Positions 26,456-34,313 of a stretch of 64,000 nucleotides of DNA are shown piece after piece; positions within the stretch are counted from its first letter, which is position 1, and every line of letters starts with the position of its first letter. The notes beneath the pieces are model-generated. The model was given only the letters and a program-made list of their open reading frames with translations. It searched no databases and had not been told where the DNA came from. The translations under genes and the position numbers were made by a program. This DNA comes from Zoogloea sp. LCSB751. GTDB taxonomy: Bacteria; Pseudomonadota; Gammaproteobacteria; Burkholderiales; Rhodocyclaceae. Location of the stretch: assembly GCF_002028455.1 (NCBI RefSeq), contig NZ_MWUM01000011.1:101950-165949 (forward strand), read 5' to 3'.

Positions 26456-28279
26456 TCAGGCGGCCTGCTGTACATCCAGACGGGACTTGACGTAGGAACC
26501 CGGGGCGTCCTCGAGCACCTTGAGGGTGCCCTTGACGGGATCGCGGGCCGGCACCTTGCTGGCGTCCTGGCCTTCCAGCCAGGCTTGCCAGTCGGTCCAC
26601 CAGGAGCCCGGATGCTGCTCGGCGCTGGTGAAGAACGCGTCGGCGGTTTCGGGCAGCTTGGCGGCCGAGTTGGTCCAGAAACCGTACTTGTTGGCCGCCG
26701 GCGGGTTGACGATGCCGGCGATGTGGCCGGAACCGCCCAGCACGAAGCGCACGTTGCCGCCGAAGTTGCGGGCACCCGAGTAGGTGCTCTTCCACGGGGC
26801 GATGTGGTCTTCGATGGTGGAGATGAAGTAGGTCGGAACCTTGATCTTGCCGAGGTCGATGGGCACGCCGCCCACTTCGATGCCACCCGGCTCCTTCAGC
26901 AGGTTCTTCATGTACATGTTGCGCAGGTAGAAGCTGTGCATCTTCGCCGGCATGCGCGTGGAATCGGAGTTCCAGAACAACAGGTCGAAGGGGAAGGGGT
27001 CCTTGCCCATCAGGTAGTTGTTCACCACGAAGGACCAGATCAGGTCGTTGGCGCGCAGCATGCTGAAGGTGCCGGCCATCTCGGAGCCTTCCAGGTAGCC
27101 GCGCTCGAACATCTTCTTCTCGAGGCTGGAGACCTGGCCTTCGTCGATGAACACGCCCAGCTCGCCCGGATCGGCGAAGTCGGTCATGGTCGTGAAGAAG
27201 GTGCCGGAGGCGATCCGCTTGTCACGCTTGCCGGCCATGTAGGCCAGCGTGGTGGCCAGCAGGGTGCCGCCCAGGCAGTAGCCGGCGGCGTTGATCTCCT
27301 TCGCGCCGGTCTGCTCGACGATGGCGTCCACCGCGGCCAGCGTGCCTTCCAGCAGATAGGAGTCGAAGCTCTTCTCAGCCAGGCGCTCGTCCGGGTTGAC
27401 CCAGGAGATCACGAAAACCGTATGGCCCTGGTCCACGCACCACTTGATGTAGGAGTTCTTCTCGCGCAGGTCGAGGATGTAGAACTTGTTGATCCACGGC
27501 GGCACGATCAGCAGCGGGCGCTTGAACTGGTCCGGGGTGCTGGGCGTGTACTGCAGCAGCTGCATCATGTCAGTCTGGAAGACGACCTTGCCCGGCGTGG
27601 TGGCGACGTTCTTGCCCAGCTCGAAGGCCGAGGTGTCGGTCATCTTGACGCGCAGGTTGCCGTCGCCTTCTTCCACGTCGCGCAGCAGGTTGTTCAAACC
27701 CTTGATGAGGTTCTGGCCGTGGCTCTTGACGGTTTCCCGGAAGACTTCCGGGTTGGTCAGCGCGAAGTTGGACGGGGACAGGGCGTCGATGTACTGACGG
27801 GTGTAGAAATTGACCTTCTTCTGGGTCTGGTCGTCGAGGCCGTCCACGCTGCTGACCGTGTCATGGATGTGACGGGCGGCGATCAGGTAGGACTGCTTCA
27901 TGAAGTCGAACAGGAAGTGCTCCTGCCATTCCTCGTCCTTGAAGCGCTTGTCGTCCTTGGCCGGAGAGGCCACCGGGCTGCCGCCCATGCCGGTGAAGCG
28001 CATGACGGAGTGCTGCCACAGGGAGAAGTAATCCCACACCAGGTTCATCTGGGCCTGGGCCAGGCGATACGGATTGGCGAGCAGCTTGCCCATCATGTCC
28101 ATGAAGGCCTGGGCGATGCCCAGTTCGTCGGACGGGGTACTGAGGCCTTTCTTGACCTGCTTCTGGATATGGTCGGCGAGCAGTTTGGAGGCCCGCTGCG
28201 CAACTTCGGCGTAGGTCTTGGCGACTTCTTTCGGGTCCGGCAGTTCGGACTTGACGGTTTCTTTTTCTGGCGCAGCCAT
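26456..28279 (-). CDS. phaC: Class I poly(3-hydroxyalkanoate) synthase
   Basis: The 607-residue enzyme polymerises 3-hydroxyacyl-CoA into PHA at the granule surface. The lipase-like box GYCLGG holds the nucleophile Cys335; Asp491 (STIEDHIAPW) and His519 (GGSGHIAGIVNPP) complete the triad. The N-terminal domain of about 200 residues is characteristic of class I synthases. ATG 28279 is preceded by TAGGAGA. It starts 16 bp after an MBL-fold hydrolase gene, likely one transcript, and ends in an intrinsic terminator. The thiolase and reductase genes are not in this window. Confidence 0.97.
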   Translation of the reverse strand: MAAPEKETVKSELPDPKEVAKTYAEVAQRASKLLADHIQKQVKKGLSTPSDELGIAQAFMDMMGKLLANPYRLAQAQMNLVWDYFSLWQHSVMRFTGMGGSPVASPAKDDKRFKDEEWQEHFLFDFMKQSYLIAARHIHDTVSSVDGLDDQTQKKVNFYTRQYIDALSPSNFALTNPEVFRETVKSHGQNLIKGLNNLLRDVEEGDGNLRVKMTDTSAFELGKNVATTPGKVVFQTDMMQLLQYTPSTPDQFKRPLLIVPPWINKFYILDLREKNSYIKWCVDQGHTVFVISWVNPDERLAEKSFDSYLLEGTLAAVDAIVEQTGAKEINAAGYCLGGTLLATTLAYMAGKRDKRIASGTFFTTMTDFADPGELGVFIDEGQVSSLEKKMFERGYLEGSEMAGTFSMLRANDLIWSFVVNNYLMGKDPFPFDLLFWNSDSTRMPAKMHSFYLRNMYMKNLLKEPGGIEVGGVPIDLGKIKVPTYFISTIEDHIAPWKSTYSGARNFGGNVRFVLGGSGHIAGIVNPPAANKYGFWTNSAAKLPETADAFFTSAEQHPGSWWTDWQAWLEGQDASKVPARDPVKGTLKVLEDAPGSYVKSRLDVQQAA

Positions 28280-28295
28280 TCGTGGGCTCTCCTAA

Positions 28296-29318
28296 TTAAT
28301 GGCTTTTGACGAAACGGACAATTCCATCGCTATCCACCGACCGGCACACCTCCCTTTTGCGCTCGAGATGGTTCAGGTGGGCGATGGCTTCCCCCATGGC
28401 AAACATGACCTGATGCGTGTCGAGCGGCCGCGGGAACAGCGTCGTCAGCAGTTCCCCCGCGCAACGCGGCACATCACAGGCGGCGAGAAGTTCCGCACAG
28501 CGTGCATCGTGGTGCTCGACGAGCTGATCCACGCGCAAGCCGATATTGCGGAACGGACTCCCGTGGGATGGTAGCACGAGCGTTGTTACCGGCAATCGCT
28601 TGAACTTGCGGATCGAATCGAGGAAGCGGCCGAGGGGATCGTCCTCGGGCGTGACCGCGAAAACGCTGACATTGGTGGAGATCCGCGGCAGCAGCATGTC
28701 GCCGGAAATGAGGATGCCGGCATCCTCGCAAAAGAGGGACATGTGCTCCGGCGAATGGCCGTAGCCGACGATGATTTCCCAGTCGCGGCCGCCGATACGC
28801 AGGCATTCGCCATCCACGACGCGTTCGTAGCGGGACGGCAGCGAAGGGACGCCGCGCTCATAGGCATTGCCGCGCTGGGCGAGGGCCTGGCAGCGTTCCT
28901 CGTCGAGGCCGTTGCGGCGGAACTGGGCGACCATCGGCTCAGTGCCGTAGCCCCCCAGCTGGTGCCAGACGGCATGGCCGCTGAGGTATTCGCCGTGAGT
29001 CATGGTGATGCCGGCGCCGGTGCGTTCCGACAGCCACTGGGCGAGGCCCAGGTGATCGGGGTGGAAATGGGTCACGATGATCCGTGTCACCGGTTTGCCG
29101 ACGTCTGCCAGGATGCGTTGCCAGGCTTGCTGGGTAGCCTCCAGGCCGAAGCCGGTGTCCACGATCGCCACGCCGTCGCCATCCTCGATCAGCCACAGGT
29201 TGATGTGGTTGAGGGCGAAGGGCAGCGGCATCCGGATCCAGTGCACCCCGGGCGCTACCGTCAGCGTCGTGCCTTCGGATGGAAGGGTGTCGAAGGGGTA
29301 TTCCAAGGTCTCGCTCAT
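28296..29318 (-). CDS. MBL-fold metallohydrolase upstream of phaC
   Basis: This 340-residue metallo-beta-lactamase-fold hydrolase has the zinc motif H84-x-H86-x-D88-H89 in THFHPDHLG, a later HSPEH (His), SGDM (Asp) and PSHG (His), so both metals can be bound. A C-terminal helical extension contains ELLTTLFPRPLDTHQVMFAMGEAIAHL, as in the LACTB2-like/glyoxalase-II-like branch, which may act on thioesters or nucleic acids; the substrate is unknown. AGGAGA stands just before ATG 29318. It is divergent from the LiuR-like regulator, 16 bp ahead of phaC, and likely the first gene of that operon. Confidence 0.87.
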   Translation of the reverse strand: MSETLEYPFDTLPSEGTTLTVAPGVHWIRMPLPFALNHINLWLIEDGDGVAIVDTGFGLEATQQAWQRILADVGKPVTRIIVTHFHPDHLGLAQWLSERTGAGITMTHGEYLSGHAVWHQLGGYGTEPMVAQFRRNGLDEERCQALAQRGNAYERGVPSLPSRYERVVDGECLRIGGRDWEIIVGYGHSPEHMSLFCEDAGILISGDMLLPRISTNVSVFAVTPEDDPLGRFLDSIRKFKRLPVTTLVLPSHGSPFRNIGLRVDQLVEHHDARCAELLAACDVPRCAGELLTTLFPRPLDTHQVMFAMGEAIAHLNHLERKREVCRSVDSDGIVRFVKSH

Positions 29319-29445
29319 ATGCCGTTCTCCTGGTTGGGTCTTGTAATGTTTATTGGGAAGTGTGCGCGTTGCCCGCGCTGTTGAAATCTGATCTACTGCG
29401 CGCCATTCCGTGCCCTGACGCCGTAAGCCGCGTCCGACTCGACTC

Positions 29446-29883
29446 ATGAGCCAGGAACAAACCTACACCATCACCGATCTCGCCCGCGAGTTCGGGATTA
29501 CCCCGCGGGCGATCCGTTTCTACGAGGACGAAGGCCTGCTCGCGCCGACCCGCGCCGGCCGCAACCGTGTCTATGCGCGGCGCGACCGCACCCGCCTGCG
29601 TCTGATCCTGCGCGGCAAGCGCCTGGGCCTGTCGCTGGCCGAGATCGGCGAACTGCTCGGCATGTACGATGGCGTGCGCAATGCCGCGCCCCAGCTGAAG
29701 CGCTTCCTCGCCGTGCTGGCGGACCGGCGCCGGGCCATCGAGCAGCAGCGCGAGGACATCGAAGCCGTGCTGGGGGAAATCGCCATGCTCGAAAAGCAGT
29801 GCACCGAACTCCTGGCCGAAAATCCTGCCGGTGCGGCGGCAGCCCGTGCCGAACTGGCAGCCCGTTTGCGCGACGCACCATGA
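29446..29883 (+). CDS. MerR-family regulator, LiuR-like
   Basis: The 145-residue product has the MerR winged helix (YTITDLAREFGITPRAIRFY, EDEGLLAPTRAGRNRVYARRD, then LRLILRGKRLGLSLAEIGELL) and a dimerising coiled coil of about 50 residues. It lacks a metal-binding cysteine tail. This matches LiuR, the regulator of leucine/isovalerate and fatty acyl-CoA catabolism in proteobacteria (from memory of the family). It is divergent from the MBL-phaC operon. A perfect TTACGTTAACGTAA palindrome just beyond its stop resembles the LiuR-type site. Confidence 0.85.
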   Translation: MSQEQTYTITDLAREFGITPRAIRFYEDEGLLAPTRAGRNRVYARRDRTRLRLILRGKRLGLSLAEIGELLGMYDGVRNAAPQLKRFLAVLADRRRAIEQQREDIEAVLGEIAMLEKQCTELLAENPAGAAAARAELAARLRDAP

Positions 29884-29898
29884 TTTTTAGCAGGAAAA

Positions 29899-29912
29899 TT
29901 ACGTTAACGTAA
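29899..29912. promoter_or_regulatory. TTACGTTAACGTAA palindrome, candidate LiuR-type operator
   Basis: This 14-bp perfect palindrome is extended by a further CGTAAT half-site (ends 29919). It lies 15 bp after the MerR/LiuR-like gene stop and 166 bp before the GNAT-carbonic anhydrase gene, in AT-rich flanks. LiuR sites are remembered as TTTACG-type palindromes; a match should be confirmed against curated sites. Confidence 0.45.
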
Positions 29913-30078
29913 GCGTAATCTGTCGTGTCGTAAGCCTTGTCCCGTGTGCCATGCGAGCCTTTTGCCGCGGGGTTGATAAGGTGTCGCGGGGGATTTTTCC
30001 GCCGCCATCATGGGTGAAACCGGGGGCGAGGACGGGTATCGTACTGACCTGTTCCGTTTTCAAAGGAAGAGAAGATCG

Positions 30079-31221
30079 ATGGCAGTAACACTCCGCGTTC
30101 TCGGCTCCGACAACAGTGTCGAACTCGAACATGTCCGCCAGTTTTTCCGCAACTATGCAGGATGGCTGGGGGTGGATCTGGCGTTTCAGAGCTTCGGCGA
30201 TGAAATGGCCAGCCTGCCGGGGGCATACTCGGCGCCGGCCGGGCGCTTGTTCTTTGCAGAACTCGACGGCCAGCCCGCCGGTTGCGTCGGCATCCGCCCC
30301 TTCACCGAAGGTGTCTGCGAGATGAAGCGCCTGTACGTGGAGCCCGAGCTCCGCGGCAATGGCGTCGGACGCGAACTGGCCCTGGCGGCCATCAAGGCAG
30401 CCAAGAGCCTGGGTTACCGCCGCATTCTGATCGATACCCAGCCGGCGATGCGCATCGCCGTCAAGCTGTATCGCGAACTGGGCTTCACGGAAGCGCCGGC
30501 CTATTATCCGACGCCGCTCGAAGGCACCATGTTCCTGGCCCTCGATCTGGATAACTGGAACGAGACCGAGGTCAATAACGAGAACCTGTTCCACCTCTTC
30601 GATTACAACCTGGCCTGGGCCAAGCACATGCGCCAGGTGGACCCGGGTTTCTTCGAGAAGCTGTCCAAGCTGCAGGCCCCCGAGTACCTGTGGATCGGCT
30701 GTTCCGATTCCCGCGTGCCGGCCAACGAGATCATCGGCCTGCTGCCCGGCGAAGTCTTCGTCCACCGCAACGTCGCCAACGTGGTGGTGCACACTGACCT
30801 CAACTGCCTGTCGGTGATCCAGTTCGCCGTCGATGTGCTGAAGGTCAAACACATCATGGTGGTCGGTCACTACGGCTGCGGCGGCGTCGGTGCGGCGCTG
30901 CGCCGCGAGCGTGTGGGACTGGTGGACCTGTGGCTGCGTCACGTGCAGGACGTGCATGTAAAGCACGCCAGCCGCGTCGATGCGCTGCCGCCGGAGCTGC
31001 GTCAGGATCGTCTGTGCGAACTCAATGCGCTGGAGCAGGTGGTCAACGTCTGTCAGACCATCGTTGTGCAGGACGCCTGGCGGCGCGGTCAGCGCCTTAC
31101 CGTGCATGGCTGGGCCTACGGCCTGAAGGACGGCCTGATCCGCGACCTGGGCATCAACGTCAGCCGGCCGGAAGATCTCACCCCGCGCTACCTGTCGGCG
31201 CTGGAAGCGCTGGAGGCCTGA
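30079..31221 (+). CDS. Fusion of GNAT acetyltransferase and beta-carbonic anhydrase
   Basis: One 380-residue frame carries two domains. Residues 1-157 are a GNAT fold with the acetyl-CoA loop LRGNGVGRELA (91-101) and the following AIKAAKSLGYRRILIDT strand-helix. After a short acidic linker, residues 168-380 are a complete beta-class carbonic anhydrase: Cys208-x-Asp210-x-Arg212, His264 and Cys267 (VGHYGCGG) give the zinc site. The second half resembles E. coli Can (about 220 residues). AAGGAAGAGAAG precedes ATG 30079. What the acetyltransferase modifies is unknown; attachment to a bicarbonate enzyme suggests CO2 supply or protein acetylation control (inference). Confidence 0.9.
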   Translation: MAVTLRVLGSDNSVELEHVRQFFRNYAGWLGVDLAFQSFGDEMASLPGAYSAPAGRLFFAELDGQPAGCVGIRPFTEGVCEMKRLYVEPELRGNGVGRELALAAIKAAKSLGYRRILIDTQPAMRIAVKLYRELGFTEAPAYYPTPLEGTMFLALDLDNWNETEVNNENLFHLFDYNLAWAKHMRQVDPGFFEKLSKLQAPEYLWIGCSDSRVPANEIIGLLPGEVFVHRNVANVVVHTDLNCLSVIQFAVDVLKVKHIMVVGHYGCGGVGAALRRERVGLVDLWLRHVQDVHVKHASRVDALPPELRQDRLCELNALEQVVNVCQTIVVQDAWRRGQRLTVHGWAYGLKDGLIRDLGINVSRPEDLTPRYLSALEALEA

Positions 31222-31261
31222 TCTGCAGGATGTCCGCTCCACGCAGGGGGCGGAACATTCC

Positions 31262-31326
31262 TGTAGGGGCGAATGAATTCGCCCGCGGAGGCGGATAAAC
31301 GTGGCAGGGTGAATGAATTCGCCCCT
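31262..31326. repeat. REP-like double palindrome, copies b and c
   Basis: GGGCGAATGAATTCGCCC (31267-31284) and GGTGAATGAATTCGCCCC (31308-31325) lie 24 bp apart. The first unit continues into CGCGGAGGCGGAT, which is also present at 37.6 kb. The pair sits between the GNAT-carbonic anhydrase and thioesterase genes and is followed by further GC-rich hairpins to about 31.36 kb. Confidence 0.65.
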
Positions 31327-31414
31327 AAGGGGAGCCGGGGCGACAGCCCGGCGGCTCCGGAGCCAAAAAGAAAAGCCGGGTAAACCGGCAGCACAAAACA
31401 GGAGACATGCGGCG

Positions 31415-31855
31415 ATGGCCGATTTCAAATTGCGCGAAGGCGTCAGCCTGGAATCCCTCAACAGCCGCGGTGCCGGGCACCTGCCGGGCTGGTTCGGTTT
31501 CGAGGCGGTCGCACTGGCGCCCGGCAAACTGTCCTCGCGCATGTTGATCCGCCCCGAGATGCTGGCCCCCAACGGCTTCCTGCATGCGGCGACGATCATT
31601 GCACTGGCCGATACCTCGGCCGGCTACGCCACCATCGCCCACCTGCCCGACGGGGCGCAGAGCTTCACGACCATCGAGCTGAAGAGCAATTTCCTCGGCA
31701 CCCAGACCGACGGCGTGCTGCTGTGCGACGCCACCGCGGTGCACCTCGGCCGCAACACCCACGTCTGGGATGCCGAAGTGCGCTGTGGCGGTAGCGACCG
31801 GCGCCTGGCCCTGTTCCGTTGCACCCAGATGATCCTGTGGCCGAAGGCCGCCTGA
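31415..31855 (+). CDS. PaaI-type hotdog thioesterase
   Basis: The 146-residue hotdog-fold protein shows the PaaI/YdiI-like pattern: NGFLHAATIIALADTSAGYAT for the catalytic helix and FTTIELKSNFLGT, with a final VWDAEVR strand. Such enzymes hydrolyse acyl- or aryl-CoA thioesters; the substrate is not defined by sequence. AGGAGA precedes ATG 31415. It opens a run of closely spaced plus-strand genes (two isomerase-like proteins, LOG protein, DUF1289 pair), the next starting 16 bp after its stop. Confidence 0.85.
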   Translation: MADFKLREGVSLESLNSRGAGHLPGWFGFEAVALAPGKLSSRMLIRPEMLAPNGFLHAATIIALADTSAGYATIAHLPDGAQSFTTIELKSNFLGTQTDGVLLCDATAVHLGRNTHVWDAEVRCGGSDRRLALFRCTQMILWPKAA

Positions 31856-31871
31856 ACGGGAGATTGCCGCC

Positions 31872-32492
31872 ATGAACACCCCCCAACGTTCCGCCGCGCC
31901 GCTGGATTTCTACTTCGACTTCTCGTCCCCGTACGGCTACTTCGCCGCCGAGAAGATCGACGAGCTGGCTGCCCGCTACGGGCGCAGCGTGCTGTGGCAC
32001 CCCTTCCTGCTCGGCGCCACCTTCAAGGTCACCGGGCTGGGGCCGCTGCCCAGCATTCCGCTGAAGGGCACTTATTCCCTTCACGATATTCAGCGCTCGG
32101 CGCGCTATTTCGGCCTGCCTTACCGTCAGCCGAGCAGCTTTCCGCTGCCGACCCAGCATGCCGCCCGCGCCTTCCTGTGGATCAACGACCGTGATCCGGT
32201 GTTGGCCCGTCAGTTCGGGCTGGCCATCTACCGCGCCTATTTCGTCGATGATCAGAACATCTCCGACCTGGCCGTGGTGCTCGACGTGGCCGCCGGTCTG
32301 CGCCTGGACCGGGACGAATTGTCCGCCGTCGTCGGCAGCGCCGAGATCAAGACCCGGCTGATCGCCGAAAGCGAACTGGCGCTGGCCCGTGGCGTGTTTG
32401 GCTCGCCCTTCATCTTCGTGGACGGCGAGGCCTTCTGGGGCGCCGACCGCCTGTCGCAGGTCGAGAAGTGGCTGGCCGAAGGCGGCTTTTGA
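31872..32492 (+). CDS. 2-hydroxychromene-2-carboxylate isomerase family protein, copy 1
   Basis: This 206-residue protein has the DsbA-like thioredoxin/helical fold of the NahD/kappa-GST group: [19 protein letters not shown] at the N-terminus (the serine of FSSPY takes the glutathione-activating place of cysteine), and the cis-proline segment GVFGSPFIFVDGEAFWGADRL near the C-terminus. The family isomerises a naphthalene-pathway intermediate with glutathione, but members outside degradation clusters usually have unknown substrates. No aromatic-degradation genes are nearby. A close paralogue follows 102 bp downstream. Confidence 0.85.
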   Translation: MNTPQRSAAPLDFYFDFSSPYGYFAAEKIDELAARYGRSVLWHPFLLGATFKVTGLGPLPSIPLKGTYSLHDIQRSARYFGLPYRQPSSFPLPTQHAARAFLWINDRDPVLARQFGLAIYRAYFVDDQNISDLAVVLDVAAGLRLDRDELSAVVGSAEIKTRLIAESELALARGVFGSPFIFVDGEAFWGADRLSQVEKWLAEGGF

Positions 32493-32594
32493 TTACGTGA
32501 GGAACTTGTGCCGCGGGTCTGTTGCCCATCGCGAAGCGCCTGCCATGGATAATGCGGGGCCTTGAATCAAAGCCCCACGACCCCGGAGACCTGG

Positions 32595-33197
32595 ATGTCC
32601 GCCCCGATCGATTTTTATTTCGACTTTTCCTCGCCCTACGGCTACCTGGCTTCCGAGCAGATCGACGTCATCGCGGAAAAATATGGCCGCACGGTGATGT
32701 GGCACGCCATCGTCCTCGACGCCCATTTCCAGCCCCAGGGCGGCATGCGCATCCCGTCCGCGCTGATGCGCTCCGAGTATGTGCGGCGCGACGTTGAGCG
32801 CTCGGCGGCCTTTTTCGAAATCCCCTTCAAGGAGCCCAGCCCTTACCCGCTGCATACCGAGCATGCCGCCCGCGCCTTCCAGTGGCTCAGCGATCGCAAC
32901 CCGGACGAGGCGCGGACGTTTGCCCACGCGGTGTACCGCGCCTATTTCGTGGACGGCCGCAACATCGCCGAGACCGCGGTGTTGCTCGATATTGCCGAAA
33001 CGCTGGGTCTCGACCGGGAAGACGTTTCGTCAGCCTTCGCGGATGCCGGCACCAAGGCCCGCCTGAAGGCCGAGATCGATCTGGCCGAAGCCCGCGGCGT
33101 GTTTGGCTCGCCCTTCTTCATCGTCGAAGGTGAGGGCTTCTGGGGTAACGACCGCCTGCTCCAGCTTGAGCGCTGGCTGGCCAAGGGGCCGTACTGA
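32595..33197 (+). CDS. 2-hydroxychromene-2-carboxylate isomerase family protein, copy 2
   Basis: This 200-residue paralogue of the preceding gene shares the start ([20 protein letters not shown]) and the end ([28 protein letters not shown]). The middle differs: copy 1 has KVTGLGPLPSIPLKGTY where this has [17 protein letters not shown], so the substrate pocket has diverged. GGAGA precedes ATG 32595; an earlier ATG at 32562 is less well supported. The tandem arrangement indicates local duplication, or a two-subunit/two-substrate system. LOG-family gene 10 bp downstream. Confidence 0.85.
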   Translation: MSAPIDFYFDFSSPYGYLASEQIDVIAEKYGRTVMWHAIVLDAHFQPQGGMRIPSALMRSEYVRRDVERSAAFFEIPFKEPSPYPLHTEHAARAFQWLSDRNPDEARTFAHAVYRAYFVDGRNIAETAVLLDIAETLGLDREDVSSAFADAGTKARLKAEIDLAEARGVFGSPFFIVEGEGFWGNDRLLQLERWLAKGPY

Positions 33198-33207
33198 GGA
33201 GCGGGCG

Positions 33208-33792
33208 ATGCGGCGTATCTGCGTATTCTGCGGTTCTCGCATGGGCGGCCGGCCGGTCTACCGGGAAGTGGCTGAGACGCTCGGCCAGACGCTGGCCGAG
33301 AAGGGCGTCGAGCTGGTCTATGGGGGCGGTAACGTCGGCCTGATGGGCGCCGTCGCAGATGCTTGCCTGGCGGCCGGCGGCAAGGTGGTGGGCGTGATCC
33401 CGCGGGCGCTGCTGGACTGGGAAGTCGGTCACGAGGGTCTGACCCGCCTGGAGGTGGTGGACTCCATGCACACCCGCAAGGCGCGCATGGCCGAACTGGC
33501 CGATGGCTTCATCGCATTGCCTGGCGGGCTCGGCACCTTCGAGGAACTCTTCGAGATCCTCACCTGGGCCCAGCTCGGTTTCCACGCCAAGCCGGTCGGC
33601 CTGCTCAATGTGGAAAGCTACTACTCGCCGCTGATCCAGATGCTCGACCGTGGCATTGGCGAAGGCTTCATGAAGGCCGAGAACCGCGGCCTGCTGCAGA
33701 TCGAGGACAATGTCGCGGCACTGTTGCGAGCCATGGGTCAGCACCACCCGCCGGCCGTCGGCAAGCGCATCCGCGATGAGAAGCAACTTTGA
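33208..33792 (+). CDS. LOG-family Rossmann protein (TIGR00730)
   Basis: The 194-residue protein carries the two family signatures, [18 protein letters not shown] near the start and [20 protein letters not shown] in the middle. The family includes cytokinin-activating phosphoribohydrolases that cut N6-substituted AMP or AMP to the base and ribose 5-phosphate; in bacteria a nucleotide-clearing (PpnN-like) role is possible. GAGGAG precedes ATG 33208. It follows the isomerase pair and precedes a REP-like remnant. Confidence 0.9.
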   Translation: MRRICVFCGSRMGGRPVYREVAETLGQTLAEKGVELVYGGGNVGLMGAVADACLAAGGKVVGVIPRALLDWEVGHEGLTRLEVVDSMHTRKARMAELADGFIALPGGLGTFEELFEILTWAQLGFHAKPVGLLNVESYYSPLIQMLDRGIGEGFMKAENRGLLQIEDNVAALLRAMGQHHPPAVGKRIRDEKQL

Positions 33793-33824
33793 ATGGCGTC
33801 GCCGTCCGCCGCCTGAACGAAGTC

Positions 33825-33846
33825 CGCGGGCGAATGAACTCCCCCC
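33825..33846. repeat. REP-like remnant, copy d
   Basis: CGCGGGCGAATGAACTCCCCCC resembles one arm and loop of the palindrome at 7444 but the right arm is degraded. The following GTTCCAACCACGACCC also resembles the flank of that copy. It lies between the LOG and DUF1289 genes. Confidence 0.45.
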
Positions 33847-33913
33847 AACAAGCCGTTCCAACCACGACCCGTCGCCACGCAGCGGCGGGCATCCTTGACC
33901 CAGAGAGTGTTTC

Positions 33914-34114
33914 ATGAGCATCCCCTCCCCCTGTATCAACGTCTGCCGCATGGATGAGGCCGCCGGCTACTGCGCAGGCTGTTTCCGCACCATTCCCGAG
34001 ATCACCGAGTGGAGTGGCGCCAGCGAGGCCCGCAAGCAGGCCATTCTGGACCTGATCGCCGGGCGCCAGGCGGCCCTCTTCGATGGCCCGGCGGCCAGCG
34101 CGCAGCCCGCCTGA
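33914..34114 (+). CDS. DUF1289 protein, copy 1
   Basis: The 66-residue cysteine-rich protein shows the complete DUF1289 pattern PCINVCRMDEAAGYCAGCFRTIPEITEW, four cysteines likely binding one metal (zinc or iron-sulfur). The function is unknown. The following gene encodes a shortened version. The pair lies just before an MBL-fold hydrolase gene, all on the plus strand with small gaps. Confidence 0.85.
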   Translation: MSIPSPCINVCRMDEAAGYCAGCFRTIPEITEWSGASEARKQAILDLIAGRQAALFDGPAASAQPA

Positions 34115-34124
34115 GGACGCCGCG

Positions 34125-34304
34125 ATGAGCGACGACAATCCCTGCGTCGGCATCTGCCAGATCGACGAAAGCGGCTACTGCATCGGTTGCGGCCGCAGTG
34201 CCGACGAGATCTTCGGCGAGACCGATTCCGCGGTGGGCGGCCAGGACAGCGCGACCGACAGCCTGAAACCCGTCGCCGGCTCGCCGGCGGACGCGTCAGA
34301 CTGA
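34125..34304 (+). CDS. DUF1289-like protein, copy 2 (degenerate)
   Basis: The 59-residue protein opens like DUF1289: PCVGICQIDESGYCIGCGRSADEIFGE keeps all four cysteines but lacks the EITEW tryptophan, and the tail is acidic and Ser/Ala-rich. GAGGA precedes ATG 34125, and the next gene starts 9 bp after its stop, suggesting that it is translated. It is probably a tandem duplicate that has drifted; the role is unknown. Confidence 0.7.
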   Translation: MSDDNPCVGICQIDESGYCIGCGRSADEIFGETDSAVGGQDSATDSLKPVAGSPADASD

Positions 34305-34313
34305 GCGTCGGCC

